Source: Gymnopilus junonius
Taxonomy: Eukaryota > Basidiomycota > Agaricomycetes > Agaricales > Galerinaceae
Length of the DNA stretch: 64,000 nt
Reading direction: 5' to 3'
NCBI GenBank assembly: GCA_015501075.1
Contig: JADNYJ010000049.1
Coordinates: 1 to 64,000, forward strand
In this document: positions 11,751-21,551 of the stretch, piece by piece
How positions within the stretch are numbered: position 1 is the first letter of the stretch
How the letters are laid out: every line of letters begins with the position of its first letter
The notes under the pieces: generated by a model
The model's input: the letters and a program-made list of their open reading frames with translations, nothing else
What the model was told of the DNA's origin: nothing
The model's database searches: none
Program-made: the position numbers and the translations under genes

Positions 11751-12268
11751 CTTTATCCCCCAGTGCATCTTCAGTCACCATGGTCATTGGGAAAGGAAGC
11801 ACCAGCATAGATGGGAAGGGGCTCCCTGGGTTGGTCTACACATCTGTGGGTTCGATCTCAGTGAATAGAGGTGGCAAAAATTGTGTCCTAGGAGTCTTTT
11901 GGCTGCGACTTCTTCGAATTCATGACAGCTCATCTACAGCTGGTATTGCATTCCTAGAGCAATCTAGGGTGAATGAAGGCAATTAAGGCAGCAGGTGATG
12001 GATGATGACAATGAACAGCTGCCCAATGGAAAGGGCATGATGTGGATCTGAAGAGACAAAGGTCTAATGGACACACCACCACCACCATTGTAACACCCAA
12101 AGCTATTAATAACTTGTTAATAACCTGTGTATGAGAAATCGGAATTTTCGCGAATTTGCGCTTCCCAGGTTTATGGGTACAGATAAGCTGGCTTGACATT
12201 CTGAAGTCCTTCCAACTAAAACATTGAGTTATTTTATTTACATAGATATGCAAAGAAGTCATGCCCGT
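11751..12268. other. Spacer between SPT6 fragment and transposase copy 2
   Basis: No gene was recognised. The minus-strand open frame at 11954-12262 has no family resemblance and lies just past the transposase stop codon, so it is most likely 3' non-coding DNA of the element. Confidence 0.4.
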
Positions 12269-15200
12269 CTACCAAATCGTCTGATAGCTATATTTAGTCA
12301 GCCAATTATTGATATAAAATGTGTTCGAAAGATCTAACACATTTTCCGAATTCCATTCTCTTGGGACATTGTCCTTGGGAAATGCAGGAAATAGCATACA
12401 ACTTTGACAAATGTGTCCCAAGGGAATGATTGCCCCTGGCATTCTTGTTTGTTGTGAATTCCACTGCCGCTTGATGCAGTACATCATTCCATGTCTCTCT
12501 TCGGCTGCATGAGCAAGGGAAGAATACCATTGACATAAGCTAATGGCCCCTGAGGCCAGTTAGATGGAAGGTCTCTAGGTCCAAGAACAGTATCAAGTCT
12601 CTTAGGCAGGGTAAATATGACTTTAATCTGCCCAACTCTTGTGCCTGAATAGTAAGCAATAATAAATCAAGCTTAGAAAGATTCGAGTGTTTTTCTGCAA
12701 GACATACCTTCCAGTCCTGTGGACTCAGCGCTTTCTTTGATAGGAACAATGACCATGTCAAAACATCCGTGAGGGTGCTTTGCAGATTTTGATACTGCCT
12801 TTACAATATCTTTTTCCTCTTCATCATCATCTATAGCTTCGGGATGAAATCAAAACATGTTGTAGACATCAACCTTCATGAAAGAAAGGGGTATTTGGTC
12901 AAGATGCCTCTGTCCTACAGGTTTATCCATGAAGCAATTCAGGTACTGTTTGAGGTAATATTCAAAATCAGGTGCATCGTGCTTTTCATGAATAGTAGCA
13001 ATGGATCGACCTAGAAAATTAGGCTGTTTAGCAAGGGTAATTGGCAGAGCTTCCCTTTGAGTGCCACCCTCATTTGCGACTTCAGTACCTGAGGTTAGAA
13101 TTTCTTTCTGATAAGCTTCAAATCCAGCTATTTTCTCCTGCCTGGAAAGCCAATGTATCATTTGAGGAAATTCATCTCAGTGATTAGAGGCTCTCCACCC
13201 TAGTTTTGCAAAATCAATGTGGAGTCACTCAAAAGTTTCGGTATTATAGTTGTCCGTGGTGCCAAAAAGCTTGATGGATTCAATGTAGTGGGTAAGAGAG
13301 TGAAATTTAGGGATGTTAAAATCCTCCCTGATGCCAGTTTGTCTAAAATAATCCTTATGTGTGTGAAAACGATCCAAGGCACCTTGAAGATATCCCAAAG
13401 TTTCCATGTTATGGGTCTTGTATTGGGCAATGTATATGAAATCCAGTAAAGCAGTTATTGCAGCAATACCCATGGTAGGAATTGCTCCAATTAGACATCC
13501 TAGAAGTATCTTTGCCATATTTTTTCTTTCTGGACCAGAGATCTGGGACAATGCAGATAGACCATTTTTGAATTGACGCAGTCCGAGTCCATGGGGAAGA
13601 CAGCATATATGCTCATTGAGTTGCTCTGGAGTAAGGATGGATTGACACCATGTGATCAAATGCTTCAATATTCCTTGATATAGCTGGTGTAAGATGTCTG
13701 GAGTAATCGCTCTGTTAATATCGCAAAGAGGAAAACCGGTCCAGAAAGGCTTTGGAACTCCCCCAGCAACCTCTTGAGACATGCAATGGTCATAAAATGC
13801 ATGTGAGTTCTGACCTGCAATGGATTGAGCCTCCTTGAAAACGTCTTCTGTCCATTTCTGTGAGCGGGGATCTTTTGGCTGAGGGTCTTGTAATTCGGTC
13901 ACTTTAGCTTTGCATTTTACACAAGTCCCATACTTCGAACACATCACAAGACACTGCTCAGGGTAGTCCACAACATAGCATGAAAGGATCGGGAATACCA
14001 GGCATACAGCACCATCTGCACTCACCATTTCCACCCCAGTATTCCCAGCCACGATCAAGGGCTCCAGAATGATCCGCATGGACTCATGGAACAGCCGTTG
14101 CACCTTTGAACAATGTGCGCATTCTGTCAGGTCCTTTCAGTCAATTTTATCGATAGACAGATATCCGATGAGAATGCAAGCTTTCTTGGAAGGCTTGCGG
14201 CAGATAGCCTTCGGTATGTTTCCAATTGTGAGATATATGGGGTAAGCCGATTTGCTTCCAGAGAATTGTGTTAGCTGAGTCTTGTCAGTAGCAATGATGA
14301 CTGGAGCCATTGTAGCACCCAAAGGGAGTTTAGACTGAAATTTAATCAGTAAGGAGAGAGGAAGAGGATGTTATACAACACATACCTGGCATACATGCCA
14401 CCATTTTGAGGTCCACATTTCAGAGAATATGCGGTTTTTCTTCTCCTTATCAGAGTACATCTTTGCAGGTCTGAATACCATTGTGGGTGAAAGCTCAGGA
14501 TCCTTCCAAAGGCTTTTAATTGCCTCAATAGGGTCTCTGAACCTGATGGTATACTTCTCCCCTGGTTGATCCTTGAAAGACAAAAGCTTTGTCTTCCAAG
14601 TGCCTGCCTTTTCTGGCATAGAATCAACTTTTGATGGAGTGCTCGTATATTGTGGTATGACAAGCCAAGATGTTCTACCACCTACAGGACATTAGCATTT
14701 GCATCCTATATGTATTCCGAAAATTAACGCACCCCTGGAATTTCAAGGAGGCGATCAAAAGCATTATTTCCAGGCCTGTCTTTAATTGCCCACTGTGCAA
14801 CCTTCCAATCCAACTCAGAAGCAAAGGGATAGAAAGCATTACCCTCTTCAGCCATTAGAACATCTCCGTGTTCATCTCTGATATCTTGCATGGGTTTGGG
14901 AGGCATATCCTTCCGAAGAACATGCCCAGCTCCTTCCGTCCATACTGTTGCCCTGGAATCTTCTCGATCATCGAAGATCCTCCAGTGATGGCCAGCGGTT
15001 TGACATAGAATAGTATTGGCAGCTGTGGAGGGCCCTGGACCAGCAACGCCACTTTGGGCTAGATCATTTCCTGGGTTTGAGTTCTCGTCACTCTCCATTT
15101 GGTGTTGAGGGATGAAGTGAAATTCATTAGTGTCAAGTGGTTCAAAAGAAAAAGGTTTGTAAGGCACTGAAACCCCTTCTTTGCCGTCCCATTCCTTATC

Positions 15201-15367
15201 AGAATCCTCCTGATTTAAATCAACCGGGTCCAAATTGTCAAAGAGGCCTATATCTTTAAGTTTCCCTCTAGATAACCACTGCATTTCTTTGAGTTGATCA
15301 GATGTTTTTGCATTGAGCCAATGAAGGCAAATCTTCTGCCACAGCCAGCTTCACATAAAATGCTCAT
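12269..15367 (-). pseudogene. Plavaka transposase copy 2, nearly full length
   Basis: Starting at 15367, a C2H2-like finger (CEAGC...HLINSKKC) is followed by an acidic region, then the family core: LWKDPELSP...RIFSEMW, KLPLGATMAPVIIATDKTQL with YPIYLTIGNIPKAI, a Cys-rich block (CSKYGTCVKCKAK), the DILHQLYQGILKHLITW helix, RFHTHKDYFRQTGI and KFHSLTHYIESIKLFGT, and a C-terminal part ending in SYQTIW at 12269. At least two introns splice cleanly (about 14675-14726; 14335-14387). It is broken by a frameshift near 15258 and by TGA stops after YLSIDKID, after TETFE and after VYNMF; the last two fall where related proteins carry Arg. It belongs to a different Plavaka subgroup from copy 1, because the C-terminal ends differ (SYQTIW against HHAHEIAF). 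Confidence 0.85.
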
Positions 15368-16470
15368 GATGTTGGATGTGGGTGGAAGTACACAGATATA
15401 GGATATAAAAGGGTCTATTGGCAGAGCGACTAGAGATCCATGACAGGTATATACTGACGGCTGAGTCAGACTGCTATAAAATTAGACATGGACCAGATTG
15501 ACAAAAGACAGGACACACGAGGGACTACAAATATTGTTTGGAGAGCTTCAAAGTCGGGCAGTAAATATGGTGATAGATTTTTGCCAGGCGCCTTGCCATT
15601 GTCAACAGCTTAACCAATTTTCCAGGAATCCTAGCAGCAAATTTGGAACGGATCCAACTAGTCCCTTCAGGTCTTTTCTTTTTGAGTAGGAGCAACTTCC
15701 GTTGGGAGGTCCTGCTGTACTTGTCTGCGGAGATCTTTTCTTCAGTGCATGAATCTTCGAAGACGCCGAGATTCATGCAGACGTATTGTCAGACTCGCTA
15801 GGTTGGTATCCAGCAGTCTCTGCCTTGAGTCTGGCCTGGACAACAATGTCAAAGAATAGATGTCACAAAACAGCGATAACCTTTACCAAGACTTTAGCAA
15901 GGAAGTTGTCATGGTGGGGGTACTTGTTGTGTTTGGAAATAAAGGCCTTCTTGTATGCGTCATAGGACATGTTGATATTTGGACTGGAGGGTGGCTAGAA
16001 TAAGGAGCATCACATTGAACAACATCGGGTGGCACAGGATTTCAAACGTACAATGGAAAGCTCCATCGGGAAAGAATGCCATGCAGAGGATGGTTTGTAA
16101 GATAGCCGTGAGTGTCCAACAGAACACGAGCTTTGCTGGATATTCACCAACGGATATTGTTGGGTAGTTGAGGAGAAAGGACAATGAATACAGGATGCCC
16201 TTCGATAACTATAAGAAGCAAAAAATTGCCGACCCAGAAAGGAAAATGGCCATTCCACTGCTTTTGGATGCATCAGAACATTTGATGAATTTGATGAGGA
16301 CAAAAAAAATGAGGACACTATTCAGCACTCAAATAAATGAATGCCTGGAAAATAACGTGAACTAGGGTAGCAGTGTGTGTTAGCGAGGTGTATGAAAGGC
16401 AAGGAATATGGAAGTTGATAGAGAAAGATAAAATATGATGCTCCGGTGCGTTCGATATATATTTATACAC
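15368..16470. other. Flank between transposase copy 2 and right inverted arm
   Basis: Minus-strand fragments such as YDAYKKAFISKHNKYPHHDN (about 15880-15965) followed by an ARLKAETAGY stretch look like decayed exons of an uncharacterised Agaricomycete protein, perhaps the DNA-binding N-terminus of another element gene. I cannot assign a family. Nothing else was recognised. Confidence 0.4.
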
Positions 16471-17855
16471 AAATAGATAAGGTAGCGGATGCTGACAAAA
16501 GCTTCTTCCAGAGGGAGTATGACTAAGCCATCAATTATCCTCCTTCCTTCCAATAGATCTAATGCAACCACCCTTCTTCATGTCATCTCCTGTTGCTCTC
16601 TCCCACCAGCCTAAGGGACTTGCCCTTTACTTCTACGAGTGGCACGCATCCCATGTTATGAATTCCTCTTGCACAAGCGGTGACGGTGCATATTGATTTG
16701 CAGGATCAAGGATTACAGCTGACTATTTCCTGTAGATGTGATTTTGCCACCGCTTCTAACCTTTCTTACTATGCTCTTCCTGATCTCCAAAACAAGCTTG
16801 CAAAATTGGAAGCTGAAAAAGCCATTGAAGATGCCAAGGCCGGTGCGGGCATGGATGCCGCCAATGCAGAAAGCATCGCCGAGATTGTTGGGAGGTAATT
16901 GGTATTCCTGTCTCCTGGCAGAGAAGTTGTTGAAGATGGAAGACCCTCTCGGCGCAAGTGGTTGGGCAGCCGGATGCAGCCAAGGCCATTGCCAATGCTG
17001 TTAGATTATCGAGGAGTGGTTTGGTGAATCATATGTTTCTTCACTTGTCTTATCTCTGTTAATGTACTGATCATATTTTTACTTAGTTGCTGATGCTGCT
17101 CTTTGACGACAACAATAGCATGATGCATATCAATGCCTCCGAGTATTCCGAGAAGCACTCAATCTCGCGACTCACCAGTGCTCCCCCAGGTTACGTTTGC
17201 TATGAGCTGGAGGTTAACTGACTGAGTACATGCACCACATATCCTACTCCATCATTCTCATCGACAAAATCAAGAAGGTTTGCAGGGAAGTTGTCTTGCA
17301 ATGCTGTCGACCATGTAGTCAAATTCCTTTCAGCAAACACCAAGATTGTTGCCGCCACTGCTGAGATCGCCCAGGTTGCCACCATCTCCACTAATGATGA
17401 CACCTATGTCAGAAACCTAATCACACAGGCAATGGAGAAGGTTGGAAAGAAGGGAGACATCACCGTCAAGGAGGGTCGCACAGTTGAGGATGAAATTGAA
17501 ATCACTGAAGGCATGTGTTTCGACCGAGGATTCATCTCACCCTATGTCATCACTGACATCAAGACTCAGAAGTGTGAATTTGAAAACCCCTACATCCTTC
17601 AGCATATCCTTCCTGCCCTTGAAATCGCAGCTCAGAGCCGCCGCCCGCTCATCATTATTGCTGAAGATGTCGATGGTGAAACTCTCACTTCCTTGATTCT
17701 CAACAAGCTGCGTGGTCAGCTCCAAGTATGTGCTATCAAGGCTTCAGGTTTTGGGACAACTGCAAGTCCATCTTGGGCGACGTTGCCATCATCACAGGCA
17801 GAACCATCTTCACCGACGAGCTCGACTCTTGGAGGACGGTCGACATGCGGAACGA
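16471..17855. repeat. Right arm of the ~1.4-kb inverted repeat
   Basis: Inverted partner of 7530-8916. The inner ends correspond at 8916 and 16471, leaving a 7.55-kb spacer that holds the SPT6 fragment and transposase copy 2. The homology breaks down around 17850, just after the VDMRN codons of the chimera. Confidence 0.8.
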
Positions 17856-17890
17856 TGGCCTGCCTATTATCAAGAATGTCGTGGTTATGC
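16680..17890 (+). pseudogene. Chimeric chaperone pseudogene: ClpB/Hsp78 with embedded Hsp60 (right copy)
   Basis: The architecture matches the left copy: Hsp78 middle region, intron at about 17030-17092, [12 protein letters not shown] and APPGYV, Hsp60 from about 17298 ([16 protein letters not shown]) to about 17826 (FTDELD), then Hsp78 VDMRN, after which the sequence diverges. The Hsp60 part keeps a clean frame of roughly 150 residues. Both copies share the same chimera joints, the same lost Walker A segment and the same short Hsp60 deletion, so the chimera formed once and was then duplicated in inverted orientation. An expected Arg codon before DFATAS is now TGT, another likely CpG decay event. 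Confidence 0.85.
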
Positions 17891-17929
17891 AAGGTTTAAT
17901 GCGACACTGCCAAGTTGATATCCAGAAAA

Positions 17930-18880
17930 TATCCATATTAGGGATAGTTATTCATTTTCCATTTTCGTACAAGCATCCCTTCTTCTTTGGGACACGTCTT
18001 CTTGACCTCAATACTTTCCTCCTCGCTCTCACTCAACTTGAAACACCAACACCCATGGGTCAATCACAGTCCCGTAGAGAACATGTTAACGTAGAAGGTA
18101 AGCTTTTCATTCAGTTAGTTGTTCTAAGCCTGATAGATTCGTGCAGCAATGACCTCGCACCCTAGTACGTCCTTTCTTGTCCAGCCCCGTTTGGCGAACC
18201 GATACTCACAGCGGTCAGCATCCGAGCACGAGCAGGTCATGAAGTGAAGAGGTACCATGGCGGTGAGAGATCTTGGTTTGCAACGTCGCTTCATCTGACT
18301 TCTGCAGCATCGGTGCAAATGGATGTCTTAGTGGGCAATGGTGTAGTGAAAGATTCGATCTTGTACTTTGGGATGCAGAGTAAGTCCATTCATTCTAGTC
18401 ATCCCATCTGTTGTGATGTAGACCTTTCAAGCTCCCATCATCACTGGTGGTTTATTCAAGCATGTAGCGATAATTGCAAACAGCGTGATAGTCTGCTATG
18501 GAACATTCAGGCAGTGCACCATGCATGGGAATGATATCCAAATTTCAGGAGTGGATTTCAGCCTGATCACGCAATGTAAGTGACCTCTACTTGTGTATGA
18601 TATATATTAATCCTCTGATGATTTGTTTTCTCTTTTTCCCCTCTTCAATTAAAACAAAAATTGTGTTTCTACATGAATTAAAATGACCTGACAAAAACAA
18701 AAATTGCCGTGGTCTCCTGCGCTTCATTAAAAAAATTGTTCTTAAATGTCAAACATAAAAACTACTTGTGCAATATAAAGAAAATAAAATTGATCAGTTG
18801 GAACGAGAATTAGTGGAGACTCGTAAGGAGCTCGATCTTTTGAGAAAGCTGCAAAAGTAGAGTAGCTATGTTTAGAATCT
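17930..18880 (+). pseudogene. Fragments of an uncharacterised captured gene
   Basis: Exon-like pieces on the plus strand read MGQSQSRREHVN (18056), SAASVQMDVLVGNGVVKDSI (about 18298-18360), a segment PIITGGLFKHVAIIANSVIV (about 18437-18495) in another frame, and a coiled-coil-like end, DQLERELVETRKELDLLRK, at 18791-18856. Splice-like borders separate them, but frames shift and stops occur. I do not recognise the family. The codon quality and heptad pattern suggest a real host or element protein once. Confidence 0.4.
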
Positions 18881-19329
18881 GATTAGTGGGCACTTTTGGC
18901 CATGACGTATGTATGTACTTTATCATGGGGAGTCAGGGCCGATTGGATGCGATGTGGGAAGCCGCCATCATTATGACACGTGTTTCTCTCAGTCATTGTC
19001 AACCAACTCCCAGTGCCCAGCCACCTCCTCAGACTCCAGAGCAAGGGCACATTGGACTTGGAAGGATTCAGCCCCCCTCACTCAAATGGATCCAACTCAG
19101 ATTCCTTGCTCCAGCAGTATCTCGATCCTCCTCATCAGTGTTGTCAATGACGGGGGGGGTCAATGACTTTCGTGGGATACTGGGATACAGTTATTGCTGT
19201 ACCGTGCCTCTGTCATGGCAGACCCACAGTCGGGTTCAACTGTCGTTGGTCAAAATATTGGGTACATACTACTACATAGGCAAAATTTGTAGTTCAAAAT
19301 ATATAAACTATAAATCAAAGTGAGATATA
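18881..19329. other. No gene recognised
   Basis: Two overlapping plus-strand frames are open here (18886-19323 and 18909-19166), but neither resembles a known family. A GGGGGGG run at 19151-19158 and general lack of motifs suggest transposon-derived filler. Confidence 0.35.
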
Positions 19330-20720
19330 AGATGGTTTCTGAAGTACAAGGCCCAAGTTTGACATCCAATGAGATGATATCTCATGAGGCTGTGCCATCC
19401 ACCATGTCCACATCTTGTTCTGTAACCATCATCTCCTCTTCATTGCCTGCATCATATGCAGCCAGCTCAGCCTCCAAGTTTCGAATGCCTACCTTCCAAT
19501 AAAACTCAAAACGTGCCACGCATCTTCATCTCCGTCGCTGGGTAGTCAAAGAGATCCTTGAGAGGTATTGGTCGACGTCGGCAGGTTGGCTGGACTGGGC
19601 AATGCATGGATTGCATTACGGTTTCTGGTAGGTCGTCGTCTTCATCATCATCATCGATTGAACACCAGTCGCCTCGGTGATAACTGAGTCGATGAATTGA
19701 GCTGGTGATGTTTCCATTCCGGGGGTGCTGGGTATTTCTGTTGCATCCAGCTCTCCAAATTTGCACTTCTTTCACATTGGGATGAGTCCGCAGCAATATG
19801 GCATCTAATTATGTCGTCTTCACAATTCCAGTCTTGTGGACTGTTTTCGTATCGAGTTTATTCTGTCTTTTGGTGTGGATGTTTCCAAAAATGCTAAATG
19901 ACGCTCACAGCCGCCGAATTTGCAATCACACTGAGGATGCGAATAGCAAGCTTCATAGAGTTGTGACCTGTCAGAGCATCATTGTCTTTTTGAGTGTCAA
20001 TTCGCGTCCAAAGGAAAACAAGATCCAGTGGGAGGTTCTTTGCATCAACAGGTCAGACCAGCTTAAGTTAAACCAACAGCAAAACGACGTACTGGTTCCG
20101 AACACATTTGTGCCACGTCTTCCAGCTCTGTCTTGTCGAACGCAAACTCACTCCTCTTCCTCCGGTAATCAGTATATGCTGTCATGAGGTGAATGTCGGA
20201 TTTTTGATTGTAGACTTGCTCAAAAATGCACTTTACAACCTCGAACAGGTCATGTTCAGGGAGTGCAGATGGATGGAAAATTTCATGGCAATGTAAGGGT
20301 TAAAGAAAACCACAAGAATAAAGATGTCCTTCACCTTCCCCTCAACTCAGTCCTCAACCGTTTTGACATATGCATCCAAAATGCGACCACTGAGGATGCA
20401 CCAGTCAGGAATAAGACGTTCTTCAGCAACCACTTGTCAGAAAACAATCAGGTTTGCAGATTGTTGGTGGCATTCCACGGAATTGCACATGCGACAAACC
20501 ACTCACATACGTCGCACTCAAAATCAACCTGCTCTCCACTCTGCCTTTTGGGTCCCTCCGAGGGAATAACCTCCGAAAAGCTTGAAGTCAGCATGATTGA
20601 AGGTGCCTTGCGTGAGTCATATGTGCCTAATTCATGCTCAATCTTCTTCCTAACATCATCCGGAATATGCTTACAGTCCCTTAAGATGTGCATCTTGAGG
20701 ACGTGAGGTTTACTGACTTT
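19330..20720 (-). pseudogene. Degenerate hAT transposase
   Basis: The minus strand opens with HILRDCKHIPDDVRKKIE, then DFECDVCEWFVACAIPWNA, as in fungal hAT proteins, followed after frameshifts by a segment with IPDWCILSGRILDAYVKT, and later the hallmark C-terminal hAT dimerisation region: IRILSVIANSAA, then an ER-F-S-like patch and GNIHTKRQNKL in mixed frames. The tail includes a DDDDEDDDLP stretch at about 19635-19665. Several stops and frameshifts make it inactive. The element's own TIRs were not identified. Its insertion adds another layer to the nest. Confidence 0.75.
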
Positions 20721-21244
20721 TGGGGGATGCCGAGAAGTGCAGTACCTTGGTAACGAAAAATATGATCACTCTTTCAAGGGTAAGGGTAAGATGCCATTTA
20801 GTACGAACCTTCTTTCACGAATTCCTCCTCTTCATGGATATAGGCATGCTGGCCTCAAATGACTGCTTCCTTGTCCATGGCTTGCAACTTGAGAACATGT
20901 GCATGGACACAGTAACTTCTATTGACTGACCCATCAAAGTTTGATGTACCCTTTGACTTGATGACTTTTATTGACTGGGTCAAAGGGGTCAAGACAACAC
21001 TGCTCCTCATCTCAAGCTAACCACAAACTGTCATTTTCACATCCAGAAACTGATTCTTTACTTGACCTTGGTGTTGCTTCTCTGGAAACAGATTTTGATT
21101 CTAAAAATAGAGAGCCAAAGTGCCTCAAAGTCAAAGCCTCAAAGGCAAGGGGAAGGGGAAACAAGAGAAAGATGTGATTTTTTTTTGTTCTTGACCTCAG
21201 CAGAGAGTGGTTTATAAAGTCAACAGATTTATTACAGTAATATA
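20721..21244. other. Upstream flank of hAT pseudogene
   Basis: No gene is recognised. There are pairs of TTGACTGGGTCAAAG/TTTGACCC-like inverted words around 20915-20990, which could be part of element termini, but no clean TIR pair is seen. Confidence 0.35.
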
Positions 21245-21410
21245 GATGTAACAGTGCAATGGTAAAGTGCCCTGATGGTTATTGTAGATTACCTAATGAA
21301 TCTGAGGTCCCAAGTTCAAGTCTAGTTGTGTGCATTATTGTGACTGATATTTTAATAAATCTCATGTGATTTTTTATTGAGATTTATTATATTTTTGTGC
21401 TTGGAATATT
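21245..21410 (+). mobile_element. tRNA-derived SINE-like sequence
   Basis: An A-box-like sequence (TGCAATGGTAAAGTG, about 21255-21269) and a B-box-like AGTTCAAGTCT (21313-21323) have tRNA-like spacing of about 55 bp, followed by an AT-rich tail. Promoter boxes with degenerate flanks and no closed acceptor stem fit a SINE head better than a working tRNA. It lies just inside the right border of the nested insertion. Confidence 0.5.
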
Positions 21411-21479
21411 ATATGCCTGTGGCCTTCTATATCATCTATTGAGTTATCTAAAGGCCTTGGAAAGTGTGTAATGATTTTC

Positions 21480-21546
21480 ATAGTTTGCAAAGATGTAAGT
21501 ACACTAAAGCAATACAAAGCCATACAAAGCATTTCCAAAGCCTTCC
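21480..21546 (+). repeat. CAAAGCC-rich right border of the nested insertion
   Basis: Within 67 bp are TTTGCAAAG, ACAAAGCCATACAAAGC and CCAAAGCCTTCC. The same CAAAGCC words occur in the 94-bp repeats at the left side of the insertion. The block ends exactly at the AAGGA duplication (21547-21551). Confidence 0.5.
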
Positions 21547-21551
21547 AAGGA

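Larger units (their letters stand above)
3616..21546. mobile_element. Nested insertion of about 17.9 kb that splits transposase copy 1
   Basis: AAGGA is present on both borders, at 3611-3615 and 21547-21551. If one copy of AAGGA and everything between is removed, the minus-strand reading frame of transposase copy 1 runs straight through, and the joined residues around the break (RACRYP then CHPDDLGD) make a sensible Plavaka sequence. The block contains a DUF6532-type gene, chaperone chimeras, an SPT6 fragment, a second Plavaka transposase and a hAT pseudogene. Perfect long TIRs were not found at its borders; CAAAGCC-like motifs occur near both ends. It may have arrived as one element that later took in others. 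Confidence 0.7.
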
